A stretch of DNA of 64,000 nt from Bolinopsis microptera (Eukaryota > Ctenophora > Tentaculata > Lobata > Bolinopsidae), in NCBI RefSeq assembly GCF_026151205.1, contig NC_087076.1, positions 7,168,902 to 7,232,901 of the forward strand, in the 5' to 3' direction. The translations under genes were made by a program, and so were the position numbers. Below are positions 32,088-44,500 of this stretch, piece after piece. Position 1 is the stretch's first letter, and every line of letters begins with the position of its first letter. Below the pieces are notes generated by a model. The model saw nothing but the letters and a program-made list of their open reading frames with translations. It was not told the DNA's origin and did no database searches.

Positions 32088-34379
32088 TCACAATTTATGG
32101 ATGATTTGCCAGAATCCAGATTGTAAGAACTTGAAACCAGGTAGCAATTCTTGTAAATCAGCATAGAATCTGTGCTTCCGTGATCTGAAATTAAATCATT
32201 TTTAGCAGGGTTTGAGGGTTAGTTAAAGATTCCATTATATGCGATCAGTAAATGAGGGGAGGCACGATGATATTGATGATGATACATTTTACATTATGAA
32301 CCCAAATGATGCAATGTAAGTACTAATCTACAACAAACCAGTGTCGTGGTTTTTAAGTTTATCCATGTTCTCCGAATTGAAGTGAAATACTTTAATATTT
32401 ACACCGTCGTCTCCAAAATATAGCTTCTCATTGTGTAAGATCATACATCTTACTGGACGCGTCACAGGAATTGTCATTGGGACTGTTGATACTGATAGAA
32501 GATCCTTGGAGATTTTCCACACACCTGGGCACAGAGATTTACTTCATTATCTACTTTTCAGTTTACACAGACAGTAGATACCAAATTAAGACATTTAATA
32601 ATGATTGATAAGGATTCATTGAACTCTAATCCACACTAAAAACACCAAAACTTACATAAGTCTGGAACAAGTGAAGCTGATACTACTAATTTCTCGTTAA
32701 GAGCAAGTGATAATACACTTTCAAGGTGTCCAACAGTTTCCCATTTAACAGCTAATGTTTCTGTGCAGTAATACATGATTTTTCCACCTCCAGTTCCAAT
32801 CAGAGCCATTTTACCAAATATCACTGCACAACTAATCATAATAATTTGAATAATTTGAATTATAGAATACCTTTAAAGTTGATTCAAGGTTATTAATGTA
32901 ATATGCTAGATCTCAGTAGATAATGTTATAAGATCAGGCTTGTTAAATTACGTTTTCCTAACACAAAATCCAATAAAGTTTAAAAACAATTGAATAATAC
33001 TAACGTTATGGGAGAGAAAAGATAGTGAGAATGCTCTAGCTTTCCAGACTTTGTGTCCCACATTCGAAGCTTACAATCATATGAAATTGTGCAGATCTTA
33101 TCTTCAAGAAGAAACACCCCTGTTACTGTGGAGGTGTGATCCCCCAATGTATGTAGCTTTTTTCCATGTTTATCCCATACCTTACAAGTTGTATCCTTGC
33201 TGGCAGACACAAGCGTTTCTTTGTTTGAGGCCAAAGAACAAACTTTGTCGTTATGGCCGTCCAAAAAGCAAAACCTGGATTTGCTCCACTTACTTTTTGT
33301 TTCAATAAACTGCAAAGATGCAAATCATTAACAACCAAGTCAGTAATTATAATTTTATATGTCAGACTAAGCTGCTTGCAGAGACAAGGTTTAAATTTTT
33401 AAATGACGATAATGATTTGATATGCAATCCAAAACAATTTTTGGAAAAATAGCATCAAATTAAAATGTGAGCACAAACCTTTTGTCTCTCTAATTTCTTT
33501 GAAGGCCCCCTCTTTCGTTTTCGTTGTTCTGATGGACCATTTGCATCAGCTTCATTTTCTGTTTTCACTGCATCATTTTCCTTCTGATTCTGTACATCTA
33601 TGAAATTATGGTGCATCACTGCTTCAATATCACCTTTTGAGAGCTGTTCTGATGGACCATTCACATCAGCTTCATTTTCTGTTTTTACTGCATCATTTCC
33701 CTTCTGATTTTGAACTTCTATGAAATCATTGTTTATCTCTGCTTCAATATGATCACCTTCTGAGAGCTGAATTTTGATTGATTTCATTGAAGTCGTATTG
33801 ACACAAAAAAGACAATACAACATAGTATAACAGATAGTATGATCAACATTATTAGTAAGGATAATCATGTAGAATTAAAGGATCTAATATCAAATTGAAA
33901 AAAATTACCTTACCTCTAGGTTAGGCACACTGATTAGAATTGCATTTGTGTTTCCATTTTGTTCACTATTTTGAACTGATGATGGAGTAATTTGAAGATC
34001 ATTATGAGAAGTTATCTGTCCACTTTCTGATGTAAATTCTGTCATAGAAACATCAAAGTCCTCTGCAAGCTTAACAAAATTTTGAAGTGATTCTCGACAA
34101 TTCTTTTTACTCTTAACCTGAGATTTAAAGACTGAAATAAGAATCTCATTATACTCCAATATGCGGGCAGTTAATTGAACATGTAATGTTTACAATGGCT
34201 CTTGTGCTGTGTATGATAATTGATATATCAGTTAGAATCTTGGTACTCACTTTTTCAATCTCCTCGGATGTCAAAGGACGAGTTAGCTTCTCCAGGGACT
34301 CAATCTGTCGTAATCTTTTCCTGAGTTTTCTTAGTGCTACCTTAATATCTTCCTGATCAGATCCCTGCAGCTCAGGCAT
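32088..34379 (-). CDS. Helical N-terminus plus WD40-repeat protein (7 exons)
   Basis: Exons 34251-34379(or 34413), 33914-34153, 33479-33766, 33005-33309, 32656-32831, 32332-32524 and 32088-32184 join with consistent phases to about 475 aa from the ATG at 34379. The first exon encodes a basic helix (LRKLRKRLRQIESLEK) like the helical tail motifs of eIF2A and PYM. An acidic/basic linker follows with a duplicated 40-residue unit and a KRKRGPSKK nuclear-type signal. The rest forms about five to six WD40 blades, for example GHNDKVCSL...TCKVWD and CKLRMWD. Such propellers are protein- or RNA-binding platforms. ZNF106, which also has WD repeats after low-complexity sequence, is a possible relative, but this is only a suggestion. 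A further upstream exon in phase 2 is possible via the acceptor AACTAG at 34414-34419. Confidence 0.78.
33531..33766. repeat. 120-bp coding duplication in the WD40 gene
   Basis: Two direct copies (from 33531 and 33651, period 120 nt) encode the repeated linker unit with EVQNQKGNDAVKTENEAD-like sequence. Identity is high and the frame is kept. Confidence 0.8.
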
Positions 34380-35634
34380 TGTAGAACTTATCTTTTTTAA
34401 CAAACCATCGTATCTAGTTATTCCATTAAGACGTTACCTAGCATAATAAAAGGTAGATATTAAATCCCATATCGTCAATATAATTGACACCCCAATGTAA
34501 AGGAAACTGATGCCTGGTCATATAAGTACTTCAGTTTTCGCCACACTAACCACACTTGCAGTAGCATTTTGTACATAACAGTGGCTGTCTAAGGTAACAA
34601 TATTAACAAATGACTTAAGGGGAAATTGGACAAACAGTTTGATAAACTCAAGATATTTCTATACCAATTCAAAAAGGTCCAAGAAAACAACAATTTTAAC
34701 AAAACAAAAATTTTATTTAATATCAGTAAAAGCAAGCAAAGCAATATTTTTGATGTCTTGAGGGACTTGAATTGGAGTAGCTAAGAAGTGGTAAGAATAG
34801 TCCAGCATGATACAGGAGAGTGCAGGTTGTGAGTATGACACACCCACCATCTCCTCCTGAATTCTGGATCGGATAAATATTTTTTACAAACTGATCGTTT
34901 ATACTCCAAGTCCCTGCTCTGCTAATTATAACACTTGCATCGATTGTGCTCTGCCAATTGCATCACTTGATTTAATTGAATGTATACATTGTTTGAACGA
35001 TTGAATCTTTTACGTATAACTATAGTGACAAAAAGTCCCTTCGTTAATCTTTTTGGTTTGAAACAAGACTGCTATCAAAATCAAGAGACAAATTTATTTA
35101 ACGCCATTTTCTGGTCTGACTGCATCATTCAGGTGTTTGCAAATCACACAATAAATATTGTAAGACTATTTAATTTTGTTGTCACATACTCTTTCGCTAG
35201 TGTCAGCTTTAGTAGCTCCTTTATCGTTTTATGTATTTTCACCATATACCGAAAACACAGGCGCCAAATTGCGCGCATTGCAGTACAGAGTAACATCTTT
35301 CAAACTTCATAAATCGAAATTACATTTTCGCAATGTATTGCAGAGAAAAGACAATTTTTCGAGAAAATACAATTTTATTATTTATCACCGATTCATTACA
35401 CAATCAATTCATAAATATAAATCCGAATAAAGAATACCAAAATAATTTTTTGCGCTAGATGATGTATAACATCCAACATACAATTTAATTATAAATATAC
35501 TTGATCTGACAGCAAAGTAAATAATATAAGTATGCTAGCAACTATTGACCATTGTTAATGCATGATCTGGCCCGGCGCTACTTCGTAGCACGTGCCTTCG
35601 TATGTCGTAGCACGTGGCCATCGGGCCATAACGT

Positions 35635-36177
35635 TTCGAGAAGAAAGCGGCGCGCGCTACTTCGAAGAAATTTAGACGAGTAAAATCCGTCAATATGCAA
35701 TAGCAACTAGCGCGCTGGTACGTATTTAATAAAAAATACACGCTGTTAAAGTGGGTCTGACCACAGAATAAATATTAAATGTATGCACTTATATATTATA
35801 CAAATTTGAAATTATTTAAAATACTTTTGAAATAGAATAAAAATATGATTCCAGCTCTACCCAATCCTTAAATGAAGCATATGCCTAACCTTATATAAAA
35901 CAAACTTCCTTATATGATCGTATATCACTTAATTGATGATGTTAATTCTTAGCAGCTCGGCGTGGCACTAGCCCAGTGGTGCATCTTGCCGATCTAACGA
36001 AGGTTGCGAAAAGCATTTTTAGATGCGCGGCGCAGCCCAGTAGTGCATCGCGAGCGCTACACTCACATCACTGATCACGTGATCAAAACAGTATTTTGCC
36101 AGGAGAGAATTTTAACCTTGACGGATGATACTCAGTTAAATTTCTTCGAAGTATCGCCCGCCGCTTTTTTCTCGAAA
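35635..36177. repeat. Inverted repeat with ~40-bp arms
   Basis: 35635-35674 and 36136-36177 are inverted copies sharing TAAATTTCTTCGAAGTA and CCGCTTT-TTCTCGAAA. They probably belong to a small transposon family also seen at 20.9-21.3 kb. Confidence 0.55.
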
Positions 36178-36352
36178 TATAACGCGCGCCGGGTTAGTCC
36201 CTCAACAATGGAAAAATTGTAACCCTGTTATATGCGGTGAGTGGTGCGTCAGTTCAGAATCAGCGTTCAAAATGCATTGGTTTAAGTTACAACTGTCGGC
36301 CGGGTGCGGGCCTTTTATTTTTTAAATCTCAAAGTTTGAGGTAAAATAATTT

Positions 36353-37152
36353 GGCGCGCGCTATATCTCCACCGAAAACACATTCAATTTGATGCGTATG
36401 AAATATGTTTATAACTTACTTTATATCTTCTGTAGATCGGCGAGATGCGAAGGATTGACATCGTGAATCAAGACCGAGCTGCAAAGGACATCGTAAATCG
36501 TTCCAGTTGGTAGGTTATTATTTATTAACCTGCAAGTACATGAGTCATATCCAAAATCTGCATGATGCAAATTACTATTGGTGATCAGATTTCGCCCACG
36601 CCCTTGAAAGACGCGCGCCGAGTTGGACTGAGTCTCGTCGACGATCTAATATTTGGAACAAATATTTTACGAGTATCACCCGTTAAGAGAATCACCCGTT
36701 AAATTAAGTTGCGTTAATCTGAATCATTAACTACATGTATAACCAAAGCAGGCTTAACATTTTATGCCAACGGATACTCACAAACACAATTGACAATGCA
36801 GTTGCAGTTCCTCCATGACTAAATTAAAATTTTGACTTCAATTTAAAACGTTTTTGGTATTTTACTTAGTCAATAATGAATAAAATCAGTTGATTAGTTA
36901 TGTATGTAGAAGTTATATGTCAGGTAATATCTTCACCGAAAGCACACTCCCCAAATTGCGCGCACTGCTTGCTGTAACTTCTTTGAAACTTCATGAATCG
37001 AGAAAAAATCTTTTGCCTCGATCTTAAACGATTCCCCATTCAATTTTGTTTTGGTCGTAAAACGCCAACTTAGTGCAGAATCAAGCAAGTTATAGACATA
37101 TCTCATACGTATCAAATTGGATGTGCTTTTGGTGGAGATATAACCTGCGCCT
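36353..37152. repeat. Inverted repeat with ~68-bp arms, possible MITE
   Basis: 36353-36420 (GGCGCGCGCTATATCTCCACC...) and 37085-37152 are inverted copies at roughly 80 percent identity. The spacing of about 660 bp and the lack of an ORF fit a non-autonomous element; target duplications were not identified. Confidence 0.5.
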
Positions 37153-38498
37153 TATTGTTAACTACTCCAGATTTGTGTATAGTATGATAATAATAGTAAT
37201 ACTAATACAATAACATCAGTGATTGAAATTTTATAGGGACTGGTACGTAATGGTATTGCATTTGGAGCCTGTCAATATTATTTCAAGCCTTGGATTAGTG
37301 TTGTGTGAGTGTGAAGGTTTCGACACTGCATTGTATATAAATAAGTATGACCTTAGCTTTGCTAAATCAGCTTGTTTTCTTTGGCCCAAAAACACAAAGC
37401 GAAATTATAAATTTTAAACAGGAGTCAGTCCTTTAACCGCTTATTATGCAAATTTGTGACAAGTTAAACAAATATTTATCATTACATTATTATAAAAATG
37501 AATTAACTGGTTGAAAGGAGATTTTACTCTAAATTCAAATTTTAAGTCGAAATTTTCTTCTTTGATACTTTGGCCTTCTAAATTGGAGTAAGCGCATTAT
37601 ATTACGGTATTTTAAGTCAATAAAAATCTCGACTTAAATTGTACATTAAAAACAAATATAAACCATATTAAACGCTAATAATTAATGATAAACTTGCCTA
37701 CATATATACTTCATCAAATAAGCGAGTTTTACATTAATTGCGAATTTCTGAAAAATCTCAAAATATACCCAACACTGATAATCATAAAGCGATAATTGAA
37801 AATTTTCATGAGGGTATTTGCTATCGATTAACGTGCAGAATTAAAGCAATTCATTGATTGCTTTGACATGGGTAATAAAACATTGCAAAAATAAGACAAT
37901 AGAAATGCTCAGCACAGGAAGGGAATAGAAAATTGGTTTGTTTCTGAAAAAGAGCCTAAAATACATTTCTGTTGCCTCCCCTCTGATATCTCTTGTCGAC
38001 AAAGCTAATTTGAAATACTTCGCTTGGGACACTGTTTAAAAACGAAAATCGCTTATTTTTCGAAAGATGCAAATAGAATTAGTTACCTAGGTTAATCTGT
38101 AAAACAGTGTCCCGAGCAAGAGTGCGGGATCTAGCCATTGAACATGAACTAGTTGGATTCAATGCTAAAACACATTTTGAATGATCACACGGGGCACCAC
38201 AAATTTACGAACTAATTGTTTCTGCCGTCATTGACTAAAAATAGCACAAAAATTTGATGTACGAATGCTTATAGTGTAAAAAATGGGCATCCAAAAGTAG
38301 AACCCTGAAAGCTTCGCTAACAATCCAAATTATTCAGTATAACACGGTAGCTATATATAATAAATTAGATATGGCAATAAAAACGTTATCAGTTCAGCAA
38401 TTTTGAAAACCGTAACCCACGAAACCTCTTCAACAGCAGGGTCGTTCTCGATCACAATTTCAAAATTCTTGGCAAATAATTATTTTCGTAAACACAAT

Positions 38499-38504
38499 TT
38501 TATT
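38499..38504 (-). terminator. Poly(A) signal AATAAA for plexin
   Basis: TTTATT on the plus strand, about 85 nt after the plexin stop codon at 38588. Confidence 0.5.
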
Positions 38505-38587
38505 CAAACAGTTTTCTTTCAAAAGATATTTCATAAAACAAATTGGACTATTTACACTAAGGAGTTTCTAAGACTCGCGCGCGCACG

Positions 38588-41500
38588 TCACGTCGTGCCG
38601 CTTGGTATTAAGTACAACTGTAAGTATGATATAACTGTCGCAAACTTTTTGCTCAGTTCGTCACAATTGGTTCTCTGAAGAGCTTCGTCTATCTGAAAAC
38701 GGAAGATTCGTTAGAATTGAGCAATAAACCCATACGAAACCTGAGGCTTATATGGAAATTGTAAGACTCGCAATGACAGATCCACGCTATAATATGAGGG
38801 ATGAACATTGAACATGTACATACCTGGAAGCAATAATTATGAGCGTAGACTGCGAGGTCGTAGAGAGCTGCGTCTCTGTGGAGCTGCATAGAATCTGTGG
38901 AGGGGAGGGAACTGAAGAGCTTCTCGTCTGTGACCGGTGGAAGAGCCTGAAACACAGTTATCGTTACATTTGGAAACAGCAAACAGCTACAATTAGTGAA
39001 GTGTCAGTCAAGGTATTTTAATATTCTCAAAACGTCGCTGTAGTCATTATATTCTGACTGGTTAGTTCGAGACTAGCGGAGACTAATTAGCAGGTGATGG
39101 ACTGTGTGGAGTGTGGAGTGCGGAGTGTGGAGTGTGGAGTGTGTAGTGTGGAGTGTATAGTGTGCATGTGGAGTGTAGAGTGTAGAGTGTGGAGTGTGGA
39201 GTGTGGAGTGTGGAGTGTGTGGGTACCCTACCTGAATATCGCTGTAGAACTTTCTGACTGCTGGTTTATAGTCCTGCAACTCTTTAGCGTACAAAAGTTT
39301 ACTAGAGGGACTGTCTGTGCTGAATGCGTGGTTACTGAGCGAACAGGAGTCCATGTAAGTTTGGGAGATAACTGATAGGATTGAGTCTATAAGGGGGTGT
39401 TTCTCTACGTCTAGGATCATTTCGGGGTTCTTGATGATGTTTATCCAGAAACGCAGTGGAATACTGAGACAGTGGGTTAGTTAGAGAGGTAATCTGAGTT
39501 CAGGAAAAGGTATAATTTAGAAGTTAAAATAAAATTTAAAGAATTTTTGGAAAAATGTACGCTGAATTTCAATCAAAGCAAGTTGTATGTGATCTGGACT
39601 TAGCTATTCATATCATTAACAAGTGTTTTACATACCTGTTGTTTTTCCAGGTATGGATAATATCAGGATCAGTAATTCCGTTCTCAGCCGCTTGCCTGTC
39701 CAGCATATCGAACAAGAATTTAATCGCAAGAGGCACGTCTCCATTAGATAATGAGAATATTGAGACGAACAGATCGTTAACAAAATGCTGCAGAGTTCCT
39801 TTAGTCGTTAACAGCCGAGTTAGATATATCTCCGGCACGTGGACCAAGGTGGTTTGGTCGGAGTCGATAGTGCTGCTTGCGTTCGTTTTAGTCTGCGGTG
39901 TGAAAATGCATAACTGGAGAGCATTTAAACGAAGTTTTATACTCGCGACGAGTCCAGAAAGTTGATTTTATTTCGGAATGCAAAATCAAAGCACATTTTA
40001 TTACTACTCACAAGATGGTATGGTCTGAGTCCGCAGCTGCTTCCTGATCCCCTCCTGTTTAGTTTAGGGTTGCTCGAGGCTAGATCCATGGAGCGGTTTA
40101 GTTTTGGATTACTGCTAAAGTGGGTGGAATGGTCCATGAAGTGACCGAACCTGTTCGTCGCAGTGGAGTCCGCAACAAACGCAAACACCGCGTTTTCTGC
40201 CACCTGTCGGGATTTCTTAATGAGTTTCCTGAGATTATATGACAGAATTTCTAACGGTAGAATTTAAGAATTATGAAAAACATGCACTCCTCTGACAACC
40301 TTAAAGGTTTAAAAATGTTCGGTATTAATTTAAATGCCGCGTGAAAGAGATATAGGTGTTCACGCTGATATGTTTATCACAGCGAATATTCATGACAATG
40401 TAGCCCAGCTGACCTTATAATGCCGGAGTGTGTTCAGCCTCTTCCACTCGCCCTCTACCACGCTAGTCTCATCCTCATCACGCAGCACATTATACTGGTG
40501 CTGTCCAACTAGTCTCAGCTCCAGACTATCCACCGGTACTCGCTGTGAAACTGGAGTATTCTTGTAGTTGTACCAGGTGTCGTGAAGCTTACATTTAGCT
40601 TGGGAGATAGTGTCGCAGTCAAGGAGCTTAACCGGCATCTGACCTCCTTCTACTTGTAGGAAAACGTTCAGAGTCTGGGAGAGAGGGTGTGTTAGAATAT
40701 GATATCATAAATAGTCGTGACATCATCACGACAGCATGTAACGCACAGTCATATTAATCATGCAGAGAAAAATTAAGAACTTTAACATTTGTGAAATTCG
40801 ATCAGAAGTTGTCAGCTCAGCGCTTAATGGCGTGAAAGATTGAAAACATAGACAGTAGAGCAAGCAATTGTTGGTTGGATATTAACCTTAAAATCGATTT
40901 TCTGTCGCAGTAGCCTGTCCTCGGATAAGGCATATCGGGCCTGGTAGCTCACGGAGTCAACAGGTCCTGTCTCAATCGTAGCCTTGATGGCTCTGTACAG
41001 CATGTACAATGGTTTCCCGGCCACCTGTTTTACGTGATCATACAGACAGAAAGTCAGCCAATTTGTCAAGAATTTCTCCGCTACACTCTCCGTTCTCCGC
41101 AAGAAGAGATGAGGAGAAGTTTTGATTTGAGGTCGCTTCATGAGGTTAAACAGCAGTCTGGACATGATGTAAGTGGCGTAGTCCAGACGCTCGCAGAGAG
41201 CTACCATTAGGAGGGAGGCGACATTGCACCTGTCCTTCATGTTGAATCTGGGCTGCTGTTCTAGGGTGTGGATAAAGTTCAGGATGAAGGGCTCTGAGCA
41301 AAGTAGGGTGTGGAAATCTTTCAGTCCGGCGATCACCGCCGCCCTGTTATTAGGAGCTGCTGCGTGGAATCTACTGGTAGATCTCTGGAAATCCTCTATA
41401 TTTGGGAATAGAACTTTGTAGGCATAAGTTGAGAAATCCAGGAAGGGTAAAGATGTCAAATCACTTATCGGTGAGATATCGTTCATGACCATCATTTGCA

Positions 41501-44500
41501 GTTCGGTGAAAGCTGAGGTGAAATAAATGTTAAAATTAGGTGCACGCCGACAGTCATCAATCATCAGTTTCAATCCTGTAATTCTCCTAATTTTGCGTAT
41601 GACAAAATCGATATGTCCATGACAAAACGATGTCTCTGAGACTGTCTTGAGGAACGCACGATAAATCAAGCAAGGGCCGGTCCACAATAAAAGTGGCGTC
41701 ATACATAAATAATGAAGGAAGATACTTGTCAAAATTAACGACTGAACTAGCAGAGAATTTACTGACCGTCTTTGCACTCCCGTGCGACTTGAGACTCCAA
41801 ATCATGCATTTTCTTCTTCGTCACTTCCGACTGTTCGGTGAGCCGTTGGGAGTTCTCTCGATATTTGAAGATGAGGAGGGTAACAACAATAGCCATGACG
41901 ATTATAGCAAACACTGTTCCCAGTACAACTGGTAGTGGTATGTCACTGCTTCCCTGCGAATAGCGATGGTTAATTTAATGACTAGTACATTGATAAGCAA
42001 ACATTATACAATTATACAGACATAGTACATAAAGCTATGTATGATTTAACTTTAATCTTGAATCTTCAAACTACTGATAGATCACAGTAGAAAAGTAATA
42101 ATAGTTATCACAATGTACCACTACCTGACTCTCGATGGCTGCAGATGTGATCCTATAATTCAGAGAACCAGGACTCTCTTCTCTATTTCCCATCACCACT
42201 TTCACTTTGAACAGGGTCTCTTTGGGTGGATCTTTCTTGTTCTTTGCGATAAGAGTGTCTCTCTTTTTCCTATCAGTGTTGTTATCCTCAACCTTGTAAT
42301 TGTTCTTGTTTTGCTGGGTGTGTTGTTGTAGAACTGTAAGACTGGGGGGTGAGCACAACACCTCACTGTCGGTAGAGGACGGTGTCATCTCGCACTCCAG
42401 TCCTCCAACTGTTACTTTTACTGCTACCTTTCCTTCCAATGTCAGGTGTTTTCCCTGAAAATAGTGAGATTAGTGGCATGTATAACCAGGTAGTCGCTTA
42501 AACTTGAACGTGTGCCAAATAATGAACAATTTCGTCATTAAAAATTAGCGTGTTTAATTAAATTTTAGAGTTCCAGAATCGGGTTACTTTTAGTTTTGGT
42601 TTTGGTTTACTTACAACAATTCTAAGATAAGCCGAGCTATCGTTAGACACTTCACTTCCAGCCCAGGTCCAGTCTGTAGTTTCATTGACCCATTTATCGA
42701 CCGTAAAGTCAGGATAATAGCTGAGACTTGCGGGACCCGAGTCCTCGATCTGTGCGGGATTCAGGTTTCTCAGCTCGATATTCTCGTCCAGTTTAAACAC
42801 AATTGGGATGGGCATGGCCTGGTCACTTCCGGCTTTCAGTTGGAGACTTGGGGTGGGACACACCATGGAGTTACCATCATTGTAAATAATCTTACACATT
42901 CCAGCAACAGAGCTGGCAACAATGTCTGTGTTCTCCATATCAACGTCAATCTTAGCCACTTGAATGGAATGTAGGTTAGTACCAGACACCGTCACCTTGA
43001 TGCCCCCGGCTGCCAGACTGCAGGTAGGTGTAATATTGGTGATGATAGGATCTGCTACGTACTGATACAAGATATTATCCGCAATGATTTCCTCCTTATC
43101 CACCACCAGCTGAACCTTGACTTTCTTAGGCCCCCCTGCTCGGGTAGTCCGACACACGATCTCATTTTCCCGTCTCTTTCCAATTATTACACACTGCTCC
43201 GTGCCAATCTCCACCCTTGCACTGGACCCTATGTCAAGGTGATTACCCATAATGGTCAGAGCACTGCCTCCTGATTTAGGGCCTATCTTCGGGGAAATAC
43301 TTGTAATCTCCGGATTCTGAAATGAAATCAGTGTCATGTTTGTGCCTGGTCCACGCCTATTTTCAACTTATTAAACACTTATTATCAACAAAGTATGATG
43401 TCATCAAGTATGTAAGACACACTTTAACAAGACCATGACGTCATCAAATGAACAGCAGATAAAGTCAGGAACTTACCAGATACTTGAATTGAACAGCGCT
43501 CATCTGAGTCTGTCCTCTGACTGTGATCCTGATGGGACCATTGGAGGGTTTCGGGGACCAACCAGTCTCGCAAACCACTGTTGTGGAGACTTGGTATTGT
43601 TCTCCGTACAGCATGTGGTTACAAACTGTGTCTGCCACATAGATACTCTCGATATCTTGGAATTCTACACCCAGGTTCACTCCTGATAATAGAAATATGT
43701 TGGAGGGAGGTATTCATAGAGATTATATTAGAGATATTAATAGAAATAATTATAGAGATAATTATAGAGACATTTCTTTTTAAGATGTGATTATTGAATA
43801 CATTCATCGCTATAATTGATGACACTAGGAGATGAATATAGAGGTGGGCACTGATTAATATTTGGGAAGCGACGCAAGTTTATTTCGTCATCATGAGACA
43901 CGTACACCCATTAATAAATCAGTTCACATAATCGACCAATAGAATTGCTGGAATGTGTCAAAACAAAGTTACGTCACCCTCCCAAATTATCCACGTCCAT
44001 TACCAGAGATAAGATTATATCATCACAAATTAGATTGAGACATTGTATATAAATCACTTGAGAAATTCCTCCCGCCCAAAGATCCCAAAATCAAATCTAA
44101 ACGAAACTTATTGAGTTAATAATCATTAACATCATAAACCAGAATAAATAAACAAAAGCTAAAGTAACTAACCAGTGATAGTAACTTTAGTACCGCCACT
44201 AACAGGTCCAGCTACAGGCTCTATCTTATTAACTGTGGGGGCTGGACAGGTCTTATCATCATCATCCAGTCTGTTGGCACAGTGGGCCGTGAACAGAGAA
44301 CACTGATTGGTAGCCGAGCACCAGGAACACTTGTAGTCGGCACTTATCTGACCCTGGCATTGGGAACAGTCGCTAGCCATCAGCAGGCAGTTGTACACCT
44401 CAACTGAAATATGTGGAGTTGAGTGGTTGTGTGGTTGTGGTCACTGGTCAGGTTGGGTGGTTGTGGTCAGGTTGGGGCCCGGGTTGCCGTGTTAGATTCT

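Larger units (their letters stand above)
34420..38498. other. Repeat-rich intergenic DNA between WD40 and plexin genes
   Basis: No convincing exon on either strand. It contains GC-rich islands (35560-35700, 35950-36380) and members of a dispersed repeat family: 35250-35335 resembles 36940-37010. The rest is AT-rich. Any 5' exon or promoter of the WD40 gene would be here. Confidence 0.5.

Noticed and set aside
39073..39420. Histidine/threonine/proline-rich tail on the plexin exon 16 frame
   Set aside because: Read-through of the donor at 39231 into the GTGTGGA minisatellite; the spliced model continues into exon 17 with plexin sequence.
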